DNA of 64,000 nucleotides from contig NZ_PVNG01000011.1 in NCBI RefSeq assembly GCF_003001935.1, forward strand, positions 248,001 through 312,000, given 5' to 3'. This document shows, piece after piece, positions 41,341 to 50,117 of this stretch; the first letter of the stretch is position 1, and each line of letters begins with the position of its first letter. A model generated the notes under the pieces. That model worked only from the letters and a program-made list of their open reading frames with translations. It was not told the origin of the DNA and made no database searches. This DNA is from Nonomuraea fuscirosea. GTDB taxonomy: Bacteria; Actinomycetota; Actinomycetes; Streptosporangiales; Streptosporangiaceae. The position numbers and the translations under genes were made by a program.

Positions 41341-42654
41341 TCATGACGTCCTGGCCCGGGCGAGGGGTGGGCGGTGGGTCCAGGTGGCCCAGCGCCAGAG
41401 CCACTCGATGGGGCCTTGACGGTAGTGGCGCAGCCAGAGGGTGCAGAACAGCCACTGGGTTGTGAGGATGGCTCCTGCGGTCCAGTATGCCGTCGTCAGG
41501 GACTGTCCGATCGGCAGGCCGAGGATGTGGTCGGCGGCCAGGACGAGGAGTGTGGCGGTCAGGTAATTGGTCAGCGCCATCTGGCCCAGTGGTGCGAAGA
41601 GGAATCGCAAGGCTGGTCGTAGCGGGGTTCTGAGCAGGAGTAGCAGGCCGCACACGTACACACCGACGAGCAGTAGGTCGGCCAGGCTGGACAGGGAAGA
41701 CAGGTGCGTCGTGGCACCCGCGGCCCGCATGCCGGCCTGTGCCCACAGGGTGCAGGCCAGGCTCGCCGCGAAGAGCAGGCCCAGCAGGAGCGGGCCTCTG
41801 GTGGACCGGTCGAACTGCTCGATCACGCCGTAGCGGACCAGTGCCGAGCCCAGTAGGAACAGTCCGGCGATCAGCAGGGGCCCGCCGCCGCCGAAGATCA
41901 GCGCCGTCGGGATGAGTGCGGCGGCGAGGCCGGCCATGGCCCAGCGCGGCAGCCAGGTCGAGGGCAGCAGGATCACCAGGCCGACGACGGCGTAGTCGGT
42001 CAGGATCTCGCCCGGCCACAGCAGCATGTGCACGAGGCCGATCGCGAGCAGCGTTCCGAGTCGGCGTAACAGGACCAGCCGGGGGCGGGGGACGCGGCGC
42101 GCGGCGGAGTCCAGCAGCAGCGCGAAGCCGATGCCGAACAGCAGGGAGAAGATCGGCAGGCCGAGCCAGGGGTCCCAGTCGCCCATCGGCTGCACCACGA
42201 CGGCGGAGGTGCCGGTGGCCATGAGTTGGATGTTCGCGAGCAGGATCTCGCACAGTGCGAAGCCGCGTAGTACGTCGAGTGCGATGATTCGTGGCCGGCC
42301 CGAGGAGTGTGCGCCGCTGTCGGGCAGGTCGGACGCGGGCGCAGCGGGGTGGCGCTGGTCGGATGCGGATGCGGATGCGGATGCAGTGGGCTGGGGCTGG
42401 TCGGACGTGGGTGCAGTGGGCTGAGGCTGGTCGGATGCGGATGCGGATGCGGATGCGGATGCGGCTGCCGATGCGGGTGCGGTGGGCTGGGGCTGGTCGG
42501 GGGCGTGCGTGGTGGGCTGGGGGTGGCCGGTCGCGCGCGTGGCGGAATGAGGTGGCTGGGGGGAGTCGGTGGGTCCGGCGTGCGGGAGACGGTGGCCGGG
42601 ATGGCCGGTTCGCCCCTGGGGAGGCGACCCGTGGGGGAGTTCTTCGGGTGGCAT
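41341..42654 (-). CDS. DUF418-family membrane protein with Ala-Ser repeat N-terminus
   Basis: The 437-aa protein has a 120-residue N-terminal cytoplasmic extension rich in Pro, Gln, Ser and Ala, then the DUF418 core: IALDVLRGFALCEILLANIQ, about ten membrane helices, and the C-terminal GQMALTNYLTATLL signature. The extension is encoded by GGATGC hexamer runs that give Ala-Ser dipeptides. DUF418 proteins resemble acyltransferase-3 membrane enzymes; the function is unknown. Confidence 0.83.
   Translation of the reverse strand: MPPEELPHGSPPQGRTGHPGHRLPHAGPTDSPQPPHSATRATGHPQPTTHAPDQPQPTAPASAAASASASASASDQPQPTAPTSDQPQPTASASASASDQRHPAAPASDLPDSGAHSSGRPRIIALDVLRGFALCEILLANIQLMATGTSAVVVQPMGDWDPWLGLPIFSLLFGIGFALLLDSAARRVPRPRLVLLRRLGTLLAIGLVHMLLWPGEILTDYAVVGLVILLPSTWLPRWAMAGLAAALIPTALIFGGGGPLLIAGLFLLGSALVRYGVIEQFDRSTRGPLLLGLLFAASLACTLWAQAGMRAAGATTHLSSLSSLADLLLVGVYVCGLLLLLRTPLRPALRFLFAPLGQMALTNYLTATLLVLAADHILGLPIGQSLTTAYWTAGAILTTQWLFCTLWLRHYRQGPIEWLWRWATWTHRPPLARARTS
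42361..42480. repeat. GGATGC hexanucleotide repeats in the DUF418 gene
   Basis: Four exact copies lie at 42361-42384 and five at 42433-42462, followed by three diverged copies to 42480. Between them lies a repeated GTGGGCTG(A/G)GGCTGGTCGG unit. Each hexamer adds one Ser-Ala pair, so copy-number change keeps the reading frame. Confidence 0.85.
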
Positions 42655-42837
42655 GGGGCCTCATCCTGCAAGCCCGCCCGGCGGGACGGCACCAGCCGAA
42701 AGCAGGGTCCGCAGCGCGCGAGATCATACTTTCGGGTGGTCAGCCGGTCCGGGTCCTGGCGTCGATCGTCGGCGGCCGAGCCCTTGGTGACGGCAAGCTT
42801 GAGGCGAACGTCGCTCTCCAGATTCGAGGTGAGCCGG

Positions 42838-43515
42838 ATGACCGGACGCGACATGGACGAGGTCCGCTCCCACTGGTGGCCGCGGGAAGGGTGGTGGCCG
42901 GGGCGGCTGGTCTACACGTGGCACCTGACCTTCGAGGGCGCGCCGCAGCTCCATCGCCTCGCCGAGCGGTACCAGCAGGCGCTGGCGGTGGTCGGCGGAC
43001 ACGACCCGGTGCCGGTCCAGTGGCTGCACCTCACCGTGCAGAGCGTCGGGTGGGTGGACGAGGTCTCCGAGGAGAGGCTTGAGCAGGTCACCCAGGCTGT
43101 GGCCGTACGGCTGGGCCGGCTCGCGCCGGTGGAACTCACCTTCGACCGGCCGGCTGTCAGAAGCGAGAGTGTCGCGTGGGAAGTCACACCGGCGGAGCCG
43201 CTGCGCGAGATCTGGCGTGAGATCAGGAACGGCATCGCCGAGGTGGCAGGGGAAGTTCCGATGGCGGCCGAGCAGGCTGGAGGGCTGCATCCGCATGTGA
43301 GCCTGACCTACATGAATACGTCAGGGCCGGCTGAGCCCTACGTGGAGGCGCTGGGTGGCGTCGATGCGGAGCCGGTTCGGGTGAACGTCGATCGTGTCAC
43401 GTTGATCGTCCAGAACCGGGTTCTTGAACCGGAGTGGGTGTATCGGTGGAGCACGCACGCGGTCGTACCGCTGGGTGCCGACGATGGTCGTCGGCACGTT
43501 GCTCGGTCCACTTGA
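42838..43515 (+). CDS. 2H phosphoesterase / 2'-5' RNA ligase-like protein
   Basis: The 225-aa protein has the two HxT/S motifs of the 2H superfamily, HLTV (about residue 63) and HVSLTY (about residue 157), in the expected symmetric positions. Members act as cyclic phosphodiesterases or RNA ligases; the substrate here is unknown. GGTGAG precedes the ATG by 4 nt and ATG at 42853 is an alternative start. It is divergent from the DUF418 gene. Confidence 0.8.
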   Translation: MTGRDMDEVRSHWWPREGWWPGRLVYTWHLTFEGAPQLHRLAERYQQALAVVGGHDPVPVQWLHLTVQSVGWVDEVSEERLEQVTQAVAVRLGRLAPVELTFDRPAVRSESVAWEVTPAEPLREIWREIRNGIAEVAGEVPMAAEQAGGLHPHVSLTYMNTSGPAEPYVEALGGVDAEPVRVNVDRVTLIVQNRVLEPEWVYRWSTHAVVPLGADDGRRHVARST

Positions 43516-43679
43516 GGTCACGTCAGGTACAGCCTCGGTGAAGTACCGGCGGACGGTTCAACGGCATTCGGCTCGGGTCCGTGATCGGTGGGGGCGCCGG
43601 GTGGTTCCTGCCACGCTGGGCCGCTGCAGATCTTATGGATGTCGTGTTCGCGGGACCGTCTGCGCTGCGGTCCATCGCA

Positions 43680-44261
43680 CTATTGCGTGAAGGGCAACGC
43701 GTCCGTGGCGAATGTCAGCGCCTCGACTTCCCGTGCGAGAGCGGACTCTGCGAGGGGCAGCGCTCGCCACAGCGCGAGGCCGTTCACGACGCAAAGCAAG
43801 AAGTGCGCTCTGGCGGTGTTGTCGCCTTCCTCGAGTGCTCCTTGCTTGACGAGCACCGAGAGCCACGTTTCGACGCGGCGCGCCGCTTGTTCGTCGAACG
43901 CGGCGTAGGTGCCGCGGACGTCGTCGGGGGCGTCGGGGCTGATGTAGTTACGGAAGATGTCGCCCCATCGCGCCCGAGCCTCGTCTCCGATGCCGATGGC
44001 GGCGACGAGTCTGCCCAGGTTGTCGATGAGGCGTTGTCGCGCTGGTAGTGCCGTGTCGTGGATGCGATCGTCGGGCATCGCCGACTCGTACATCGACGCG
44101 AGGACGGCGTCGAGCAGGACGCGTTGTGTCGGGAAGTGATGGCGCAGCGTGCCCATGCCGACGCCTGCCCGTGCGGCTACCGCGCGCACCGTCAGCTGCT
44201 GCCCGTTGCCCTCTTCCAGCATCGACGTGGCCGCGTCCAGGATCTTGCGTCGCGTGCTCAT
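43680..44261 (-). CDS. TetR-family repressor
   Basis: The 193-aa protein has an N-terminal HTH (KILDAATSMLEEGNGQQLTV, AARAGVGMGTLRHHFPTQ) and a helical ligand domain. GGAGGGG lies just before the ATG. Upstream are two CTAGCAC-N3-GTGCTAG palindromes, placed to control both this gene and the divergent export/peptidase genes. The inducer is unknown. Confidence 0.88.
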   Translation of the reverse strand: MSTRRKILDAATSMLEEGNGQQLTVRAVAARAGVGMGTLRHHFPTQRVLLDAVLASMYESAMPDDRIHDTALPARQRLIDNLGRLVAAIGIGDEARARWGDIFRNYISPDAPDDVRGTYAAFDEQAARRVETWLSVLVKQGALEEGDNTARAHFLLCVVNGLALWRALPLAESALAREVEALTFATDALPFTQ

Positions 44262-44299
44262 GGCCCCTCCAGCGTCCTGCGAATCGACGTGACAACAAG

Positions 44300-44341
44300 C
44301 TAGCACGCTGTGCTAGTCTCGCTTCTAGCACAGCGTGCTAG
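44300..44341. promoter_or_regulatory. Paired TetR operators
   Basis: CTAGCACGCTGTGCTAG (44300-44316) and CTAGCACAGCGTGCTAG (44325-44341) are perfect inverted repeats with 3-bp centres. They are also inversions of one another, and their centres are 25 bp apart, which suggests cooperative binding of two dimers. Confidence 0.8.
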
Positions 44342-44464
44342 TCGTGGAGTCGGCGAGCGTCCCTCAGGGGCCCTGGGCGCTGAAAGCTTCCTGCCCGCAT
44401 TCCTGCTTCCCCTCCACTCGCAGCCGCCGAGTGGCGATTCGCGCACCTCAAAAGGAGAGACATC

Positions 44465-44932
44465 ATGATCGAGACCCTGCAGACCTTCATCCAGTCCTTC
44501 CCGGGCTGGCTGCAATGGTTCGCGGTCTTCCTGGTCGCCACCATCCCGTTCGTCGAGTCGTACGCCGGGACGCTCATCGGCGTGGCGATCGGCCTGCATC
44601 CCGCAGTCGCGGTGAGTGCCGCGATCTCAGGGAACGCCGCGGCCGTCGTGCTCATCGTCGTGATTTCGAGCCGGATCCGGCAACGTGTCCGGTCGGCGCC
44701 GAAGACGGAGACACCTTCTCGCGGACGCGAGCGCGTCAGCCGTCTGTTCCAGCGATTCGGGATTCCAGGTGTCGCGCTCATCGGTCACCCGACGCAGATC
44801 TCGTCCGCGGCGATGGTCGGTTTCGGCGCGAACCGCACCAAGGTCCTCGCCTGGGAGCTGGTGTCAGTGGTCGTCTGGGGGCTCGCCGTCGCCGTCCTCG
44901 GCGGACTCGGCATCGAGGTACTCGCACACTAG
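44465..44932 (+). CDS. Small multidrug-export-type membrane protein
   Basis: The 155-aa protein has about four hydrophobic segments (residues 17-40, 45-68, 98-118 and 128-152) and matches the Sm_multidrug_ex family (FLVATIPFVESYAGTLIGVA, FGIPGVALIGHPTQISSAAM). Transport is inferred from the family name only. AAAGGAGA lies 5-12 nt before the ATG. It lies first after the TetR operators, and the secreted peptidase gene follows 107 bp later. Confidence 0.75.
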   Translation: MIETLQTFIQSFPGWLQWFAVFLVATIPFVESYAGTLIGVAIGLHPAVAVSAAISGNAAAVVLIVVISSRIRQRVRSAPKTETPSRGRERVSRLFQRFGIPGVALIGHPTQISSAAMVGFGANRTKVLAWELVSVVVWGLAVAVLGGLGIEVLAH

Positions 44933-45039
44933 CGCCGCACCGTCGATCGGTTGGTCGACGACAAGCGCGAACCTCGGCGGCTCCGCCGTGTTCATCACCC
45001 ACGTCTCGGACAAGTCCTGCTGACGAAGGAAACGCACTC

Positions 45040-46590
45040 ATGCTCAGAAAGCACAAGCTCGCCGCCGCGCTCATCCCGGCAGTACTGATGATGTCCTCCT
45101 GCACTACGGCGCCCGCATCCGACACATCAGGGACAGCGACCGAGCTGAGCCGCTTCTACGACCAGGAGCTGCGGTTCGGGTCCTGCGAGGACTACGCCGT
45201 CACCGAACTGCAGGAGAAGACGTTCGCCGCCGTCACCCGCGCCGAGTGCGCGCGCCTGACGGTCCCCATCGACTACGACCACCCCGACGACGGCACCACG
45301 GAGCTGGCCGTGACGCGGATGGCCGCCGGCGGAGCCGCGAAAGGCTCGGTGGTCGTCAATTCCGGCGGCCCCGGCGGCTCTGGACAACTACAGGCCGTCA
45401 TCGCCGCCGGCGGTCTGAAGAACACCCCCATAACGGAGCAGTACGACATCGTCGGCGTCGACCCTCGTGGCGTGTCAGCATCGTCCCCGGCCATCGACTG
45501 CATCTCCGACGAGCAGACCGACAAGACCGGGTTCGTCTTCCCCGCCGGCGTCGTCCAGGGCTCCTGGACGGCGGCGGACACCAGGAGATTCGCCGACGAG
45601 TGCGTCAAGCGCACCGGCACCGAGCAGTTCCTGGCCGAGGTCGGCACTCCGAACGTCGCGCGCGATATGGACATCCTCCGAGCGGTCCTCGGCGACGAGA
45701 AGCTGACCTACATCGGGCAGAGTTACGGGACCCGGCTCGGCGCCGTGTACGCCGAGATGTTTCCGTCGAAGGTGCGTGCCCTCGTCCTCGACGGCGCTCA
45801 GGACCCCACCCTGCAGAGCGCGGATCGGAAGGTCACTCAATACGCCGGGTTCCAACGCTCCTTCGACCTGATGGCCGACGCCTGCACCCGGCAGCCGGAC
45901 TGCGTCCTCGGGCAGGACCGCGGACGGGCGCTGCGGCGGTTCCACGACATCGTCCGCCCGCTCATCGACACACCCGCCACAACCAGCAGCGGCCGGCCCG
46001 TGGACTACAACACGGCGATCGGCGCCGTCATCGGCGGGCTCTACCAATCCACGACCTGGCCCGCCGTGCAGGCCGGCATCGCGGAACTGACGCAAGGAAA
46101 GGGTGACACTCTGCTCGCGCTCAGCGACGGGTTCGCCGAACGCGGCACCGACGGGGTCTGGTCCAACTACCTCGAGGCGAACGTGGTCATCAATTGCATG
46201 GACGAGCAGCGCCGTACCCCCGAGCAGGAAGAGCGACTGCGCGCGCGGATCTGGAAGGAAGCCCCGTTCCTGGACCCGGGAGGGAGCGTCAAGGGAGCCC
46301 GCGACGGCTGCGAATCCATGCCGGGCAGCACCGAACTGTCCTACCCGTATGCGCAGAACATCACTGGTCTGCCCGCCACCCTCACCATTTCCATCACGGG
46401 CGACCCCACCACCCCGTACGAGGGCGGCGTCACCCTCGCCAACACCCTCAACGGCGCGCTGCTCACGGTGAAGGGCGAACAGCACACCGTGGCCATGCGC
46501 GGCGCGAACGCCTGTGTCAACGACATCGTCAGCGACTACATCGTCGACCTCAAGACTCCCGGCGAGGGCGCCACCTGCACCCTCGGCTGA
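45040..46590 (+). CDS. Secreted alpha/beta-hydrolase, tripeptidyl aminopeptidase (SlpD/E) type
   Basis: The 516-aa lipoprotein (lipobox MSSC, Cys21) has the TAP/Slp family layout: oxyanion segment NSGGPGGSG, the Ser nucleophile in YIGQSYGTRLG, an Asp in TISITGDPTTPYEG and a catalytic His in GEQHTVAM, ending in the TAP-like C-terminal domain. It probably trims N-terminal peptides outside the cell. GAAGGAAA lies before the ATG. It is presumably co-regulated with the export gene by the TetR repressor. Confidence 0.88.
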   Translation: MLRKHKLAAALIPAVLMMSSCTTAPASDTSGTATELSRFYDQELRFGSCEDYAVTELQEKTFAAVTRAECARLTVPIDYDHPDDGTTELAVTRMAAGGAAKGSVVVNSGGPGGSGQLQAVIAAGGLKNTPITEQYDIVGVDPRGVSASSPAIDCISDEQTDKTGFVFPAGVVQGSWTAADTRRFADECVKRTGTEQFLAEVGTPNVARDMDILRAVLGDEKLTYIGQSYGTRLGAVYAEMFPSKVRALVLDGAQDPTLQSADRKVTQYAGFQRSFDLMADACTRQPDCVLGQDRGRALRRFHDIVRPLIDTPATTSSGRPVDYNTAIGAVIGGLYQSTTWPAVQAGIAELTQGKGDTLLALSDGFAERGTDGVWSNYLEANVVINCMDEQRRTPEQEERLRARIWKEAPFLDPGGSVKGARDGCESMPGSTELSYPYAQNITGLPATLTISITGDPTTPYEGGVTLANTLNGALLTVKGEQHTVAMRGANACVNDIVSDYIVDLKTPGEGATCTLG

Positions 46591-46702
46591 CCGGTGTTCG
46601 GATACGCGTTTCGGACCCGCTGTCGTTTCCGTTCAAGACAGCCACCGCGGCCGTGCTCTAGCGTGAGCCCGGCAATTCGCCCGAGCACGAGGAGACGGCA
46701 CA

Positions 46703-47281
46703 GTGCGTAAATTGGTCTACACCGGTTTCATGTCGCTCGACGGCATCGTGGACTCGCCTGGCGGCGGGCCGGGGGAAGAGCATCGCAGCGGCGGGTGGGT
46801 GGTCAAGGACCTCGAGTTCGTCCCCGAAGCCTGGTCGTTGAAGGGTGAGGAGCTCGCCGACACGACGGCGCTGATGTTCGGCCGTCGCAGTTACGAGTCG
46901 TTCGCGCCGCTCTGGCCCGGCTCGGAGGACCACGCCGACTACAAGGAGCTGCCCAAGTACGTGGTGTCGACCACGCTGTCCGACGACGCCATCGTCGACG
47001 GATGGGGGCCGACCACGATCCTGCGCTCGACCGAGGACGTCGCGGCGCTCAAGGAAAGTGAGGGCGGTGCCGTCTACATCCACGGGAGCGCGGAGCTGGC
47101 CCGGCGGCTGTCGGACGCGGGGCTGATCGACCAGTACAACCTGCTGGTCTTTCCCGTGCTGCTCGGCGCCGGGAAGAGCCTGTTCGGCCGGGCCGACCGG
47201 GACAAGCACATGCTGACCCTGCGGGAGTCGGAGAGCTACTCGAACGGGATCCTGAAGCTGGTCTACGACGTCAGGCGCTGA
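46703..47281 (+). CDS. RibD C-terminal / dihydrofolate-reductase-like protein
   Basis: The 192-aa protein matches the stand-alone RibD_C family (YTGFMSLDGIVDSPGG, TALMFGRRSYESFA, GAVYIHGSAELARRL, FPVLLGAGKSLF). Such proteins bind NADPH and resemble DHFR; the physiological substrate is unknown. The GTG start has GAGGAG 9 nt upstream. Its end overlaps the convergent AraC gene by 19 bp. Confidence 0.85.
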   Translation: MRKLVYTGFMSLDGIVDSPGGGPGEEHRSGGWVVKDLEFVPEAWSLKGEELADTTALMFGRRSYESFAPLWPGSEDHADYKELPKYVVSTTLSDDAIVDGWGPTTILRSTEDVAALKESEGGAVYIHGSAELARRLSDAGLIDQYNLLVFPVLLGAGKSLFGRADRDKHMLTLRESESYSNGILKLVYDVRR

Positions 47282-47973
47282 TCCAGGTCGAGGCCGATCG
47301 CGCCGCCGGCGCCCTCGCGCAGCTGCCTGACGGTGCGTCCGACGTAGGAGCGCAAGGCCCGGGCCAGGTGCGGCTCGTCGCAGTAGCCGAGTTTGCCGAC
47401 GACGTCGGCGGCTGGATCGCCGGCGGCCAGGAGTCGCGCCGCCGTGCGGGCCCGCTCGATCTGGCGGACCGCGCCCCGCGTCAGTCCGGTCGCGGCGCGG
47501 AACCGGCGTTCGACCGTGCGCCCCGAGAGGGATGGGTGGTGACCCCGCAGTACCTCGACGCAGAGCGGGTCACGGACCACGATCCCGGCCCGGACGAGAC
47601 GTTCGACCAGGGCTTCGGCGTCGTCAGGGCCGGGCGTCTCCCACCGCGCGCCGTCCAGGCGGAACGTGCGGCGCGTGGTGTCGGGCAGCACGATGCCCCC
47701 GTCGACCAGCGCCGACATGGGCATGGCCCGTAACGAGGTGCCCACGGCGAAGTCGATGCCGGTGAAGGTCGCGCCCTCCGGCACCGGCGCCGTGCCGGTC
47801 CGGGTCTCGGGACCGGTGATGGTCGTGTACGCCTGGCCGGCCTGTTTCCAGAACACCAGGCCCCAGCGCACCCCTGCGACGGACGTCATTGTCGTGACCT
47901 GCTCGCTCGTGCATGTCCACACGGTGTCGACCCACGCCGAGTCCGACTCACGCGTCTTGAACCGCAGTTTCAC
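47263..47973 (-). CDS. AraC-family regulator
   Basis: The 236-aa protein has an N-terminal beta-barrel-like sensor region and a C-terminal AraC DNA-binding domain (RRFRAATGLTRGAVRQIERA, GYCDEPHLARALRSYVG). The GTG start has TATCAT 6 nt upstream on its strand, suggesting leaderless expression. Because it ends in antisense overlap with the RibD-C gene, the two may interfere. Confidence 0.83.
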   Translation of the reverse strand: MKLRFKTRESDSAWVDTVWTCTSEQVTTMTSVAGVRWGLVFWKQAGQAYTTITGPETRTGTAPVPEGATFTGIDFAVGTSLRAMPMSALVDGGIVLPDTTRRTFRLDGARWETPGPDDAEALVERLVRAGIVVRDPLCVEVLRGHHPSLSGRTVERRFRAATGLTRGAVRQIERARTAARLLAAGDPAADVVGKLGYCDEPHLARALRSYVGRTVRQLREGAGGAIGLDLDQRLTS

Positions 47974-48051
47974 GGGCGAATGATACGTCGCTTCGCGTTC
48001 TTGATGGTTTGCCGCGCTATGCGGCTTCGCGCTTCGGCTACCCCCCGGCGC

Positions 48052-49401
48052 TCAGGTCGGGAGCCAGTTGCCGTGGAAGCCGGCCGGGATGCGTACCGGG
48101 ACGTGTACTTCGGCGAGCGGCGGCGCGGCGAGGTCGGTGGCGTCCAGGATGGCCAGGTAGCTCGTGCCGGTGCCGCGGTCGTGGGCGAACGTCATCAGGT
48201 AGCCCGCGTTCTCGCCGGTCCCGGCCCGGGGTACGAAGACGGCCTCGCCGCAGGTGTGGCCTGGTGGGAAGCGGTGCACCGCCCGTTCGCCGCCGCTGAT
48301 GAGGTCGTAGGCGTAGATCTCCGAACGTTCCGGCTCGGCGTTCAGGGAGAAGCTGGTCGTGTAGCCGTAGCGGTGCGGGAGCCCGAGGGTCGAGTCGGCC
48401 ACGCGGGGGTATTCGCTGGGGGCGTCGTCGAGCGGTTCCTCGGTGACCGTGCCCGAGCGCAGGTGCAGTGTCCAGCGGTACGCGATCGGGAGCCCGCCCT
48501 CCAGGTCGTCGGCGCCGGCGCGCCAGAGCGTGGGGACGCGGGTGCCGGTGACGGTGATCGTGTCGCCCGCCGGGTCCTCGTACGCGTTCATGGTGTGCCA
48601 CACGTAGCACGGTTCGACGTCGAACCAGCGTACGGGCGCGTCGTCGCCGGCCGTGCGCGCCAGCACGCCGAACCGGGCGCGGTGCGCGTCGTCCCAGCGC
48701 CACGGCGGTCCGCCCGCCGCGGCCTGGGCGGCGTCGAAGACGACCGGAAGGTCCATGAAGAGCACGTGGTGGCGGGTGATGGCGAAGTCGTGCATCATCG
48801 TCGCCCGCGGCACGTCCACGGTCCGTGTCTGCACCACCTCGCCGGTGGGCGAGGCGCGGTAGCAGGTCAGGTACGGCGGGCGCAGCTGGTAGCCGAAGAA
48901 CAGCAGCTCACCCGTGCTCGGGCAGGTCTTCGGGTGCGCGGTCATCGGGGTGCGCAGGGCTCCGTCGAACGTGTACGCCCCGACCGTGGCGAGATCCGGC
49001 GTCACCTCGTACGGGAAACCGCCCTCCTCCAGGGCGAAGAGCCGGCCCGCGTGCGCGATCAGGTGGGTGTTGGCCGTGGTGACCCGGTAGTCGATCCGCC
49101 TGGTCTCCTGGTCGAAGGCGAGGGCGAAGCGGGACTGGCCGGGGTGCTCGTACAGGGGCGTGCGTACGTACCGGTTGCGGTACCAGCGCGCCCTGCCGCC
49201 GTCCAGCGCGATGGTGTGGATCATGCCGTCGCCCGCGAACGAGTGCGGCGACCAGCCGGTACGCGGGTTGGGCCCGTTGCGGAAGAACTGCCCGCTCAGC
49301 TCGGCCGGGATCTCGCCGACGACCTTGGACGGCTCCAGGGACACCTCGTCGGCGACCGGCGCGTTGTTGCCCGCGAGATGCAGCGGCACCGTTTCGGACA
49401 T
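48052..49401 (-). CDS. Carotenoid cleavage oxygenase
   Basis: The 449-aa non-haem iron enzyme has the four iron-binding His blocks in order: MTAHPK, MMHDFAI, VWHTMNAY and FHGNWLPT. An N-terminal GQFFRNGPNPR motif is also present. It should cleave a double bond of a carotenoid, apocarotenoid or stilbene with O2. No carotenoid-synthesis genes are in the window, so the substrate is open. It is divergent from the SnoaL-like gene across paired palindromes. Confidence 0.92.
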   Translation of the reverse strand: MSETVPLHLAGNNAPVADEVSLEPSKVVGEIPAELSGQFFRNGPNPRTGWSPHSFAGDGMIHTIALDGGRARWYRNRYVRTPLYEHPGQSRFALAFDQETRRIDYRVTTANTHLIAHAGRLFALEEGGFPYEVTPDLATVGAYTFDGALRTPMTAHPKTCPSTGELLFFGYQLRPPYLTCYRASPTGEVVQTRTVDVPRATMMHDFAITRHHVLFMDLPVVFDAAQAAAGGPPWRWDDAHRARFGVLARTAGDDAPVRWFDVEPCYVWHTMNAYEDPAGDTITVTGTRVPTLWRAGADDLEGGLPIAYRWTLHLRSGTVTEEPLDDAPSEYPRVADSTLGLPHRYGYTTSFSLNAEPERSEIYAYDLISGGERAVHRFPPGHTCGEAVFVPRAGTGENAGYLMTFAHDRGTGTSYLAILDATDLAAPPLAEVHVPVRIPAGFHGNWLPT

Positions 49402-49576
49402 GTGGGGACTCCCGTCGGTATGTGTGGGGGGTCAGACGCCGACAACCGTGCACGAGAAGATGCGCGGACAACAGTCTTGTTCTTCCTGCCTGCCTCAGCC
49501 GGTCGGAATGAGCCCAGGTGAGGGCGATACCAGAAATATCCGTACCGGCCGCCTCGACCGGGCTACCCGATTTGCG

Positions 49577-49622
49577 ACCGATCGGTACAGAAGTGCTACA
49601 GTCGATTTCTAGACCGATCGGT
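49577..49622. promoter_or_regulatory. Two ACCGATCGGT palindromes around a -10 box
   Basis: The 10-bp perfect palindrome occurs at 49577-49586 and 49613-49622, exactly 36 bp apart. TTGCGA (49572-49577) and TACAGT (49597-49602) form a promoter-like pair between them, pointing to the SnoaL-like gene. A third imperfect copy (CGACCGATCGGGTCG) lies at 50091-50105. No matching regulator gene is adjacent. Confidence 0.65.
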
Positions 49623-49690
49623 GCGGAAGTCGCCTGGATGCGGGCGAAGACCTTCGCGAAGCCGGTGGTACGACCAGAGAGGACGATCCT

Positions 49691-50083
49691 GTGACCGACA
49701 ACGACCTGCGCGCCTGGTACATGCGATACGCGGCGGCGCTGAACGCCCACGAGTTCGACGGCATGGACGAGTTCATCAACGACGAGGTCCTGCTCGGCGG
49801 CGTGCCCGGGACCCGTGACGACGTCGTCGACACCCTGAAGGGGATCGTCGACGCCGTCCCGGACATCCACTGGGAGGTCGAGGAACTGCTGCTCGACCGC
49901 GACGGGATCGCGGTCCGCGCGATCAACACCGGCACACCCGCCAAGGACTGGCTCGGCGTCCCGCCGACCGGCGCCTCGTTCAAGATCGTCGAGTACGCCA
50001 TCTACAAGGTCAGGGACGGCCGCTTCGTCCACATGACGAACCTGCACGACTCGGCCGAGATGCGGCGGCAACTCACGACCTGA
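49691..50083 (+). CDS. SnoaL-like / NTF2-fold polyketide-cyclase-type protein
   Basis: The 130-aa alpha+beta barrel protein (WYMRYAAALNAHEFDGMDEF, VDTLKGIVDAVPDIHWEVEE, GVPPTGASFKIVEYAIYKV) resembles SnoaL-type ester cyclases, which are widespread and often of unknown role. GAGAGGA lies before the GTG start. It is probably controlled by the ACCGATCGGT sites upstream and converges on the MFS gene. Confidence 0.8.
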   Translation: MTDNDLRAWYMRYAAALNAHEFDGMDEFINDEVLLGGVPGTRDDVVDTLKGIVDAVPDIHWEVEELLLDRDGIAVRAINTGTPAKDWLGVPPTGASFKIVEYAIYKVRDGRFVHMTNLHDSAEMRRQLTT

Positions 50084-50117
50084 ACCCGGACGACCGATCG
50101 GGTCGTACAGCGTCGCC

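Noticed and set aside
42361..42480. Short regularly repeated units considered as a CRISPR array
   Set aside because: The units are 6-bp coding repeats inside a membrane-protein gene, without spacers or cas genes.
49577..49622. Binding sites for the TetR protein at 43680-44261
   Set aside because: Its own promoter carries a different palindrome (CTAGCAC-N3-GTGCTAG), so the ACCGATCGGT sites belong to another regulator.
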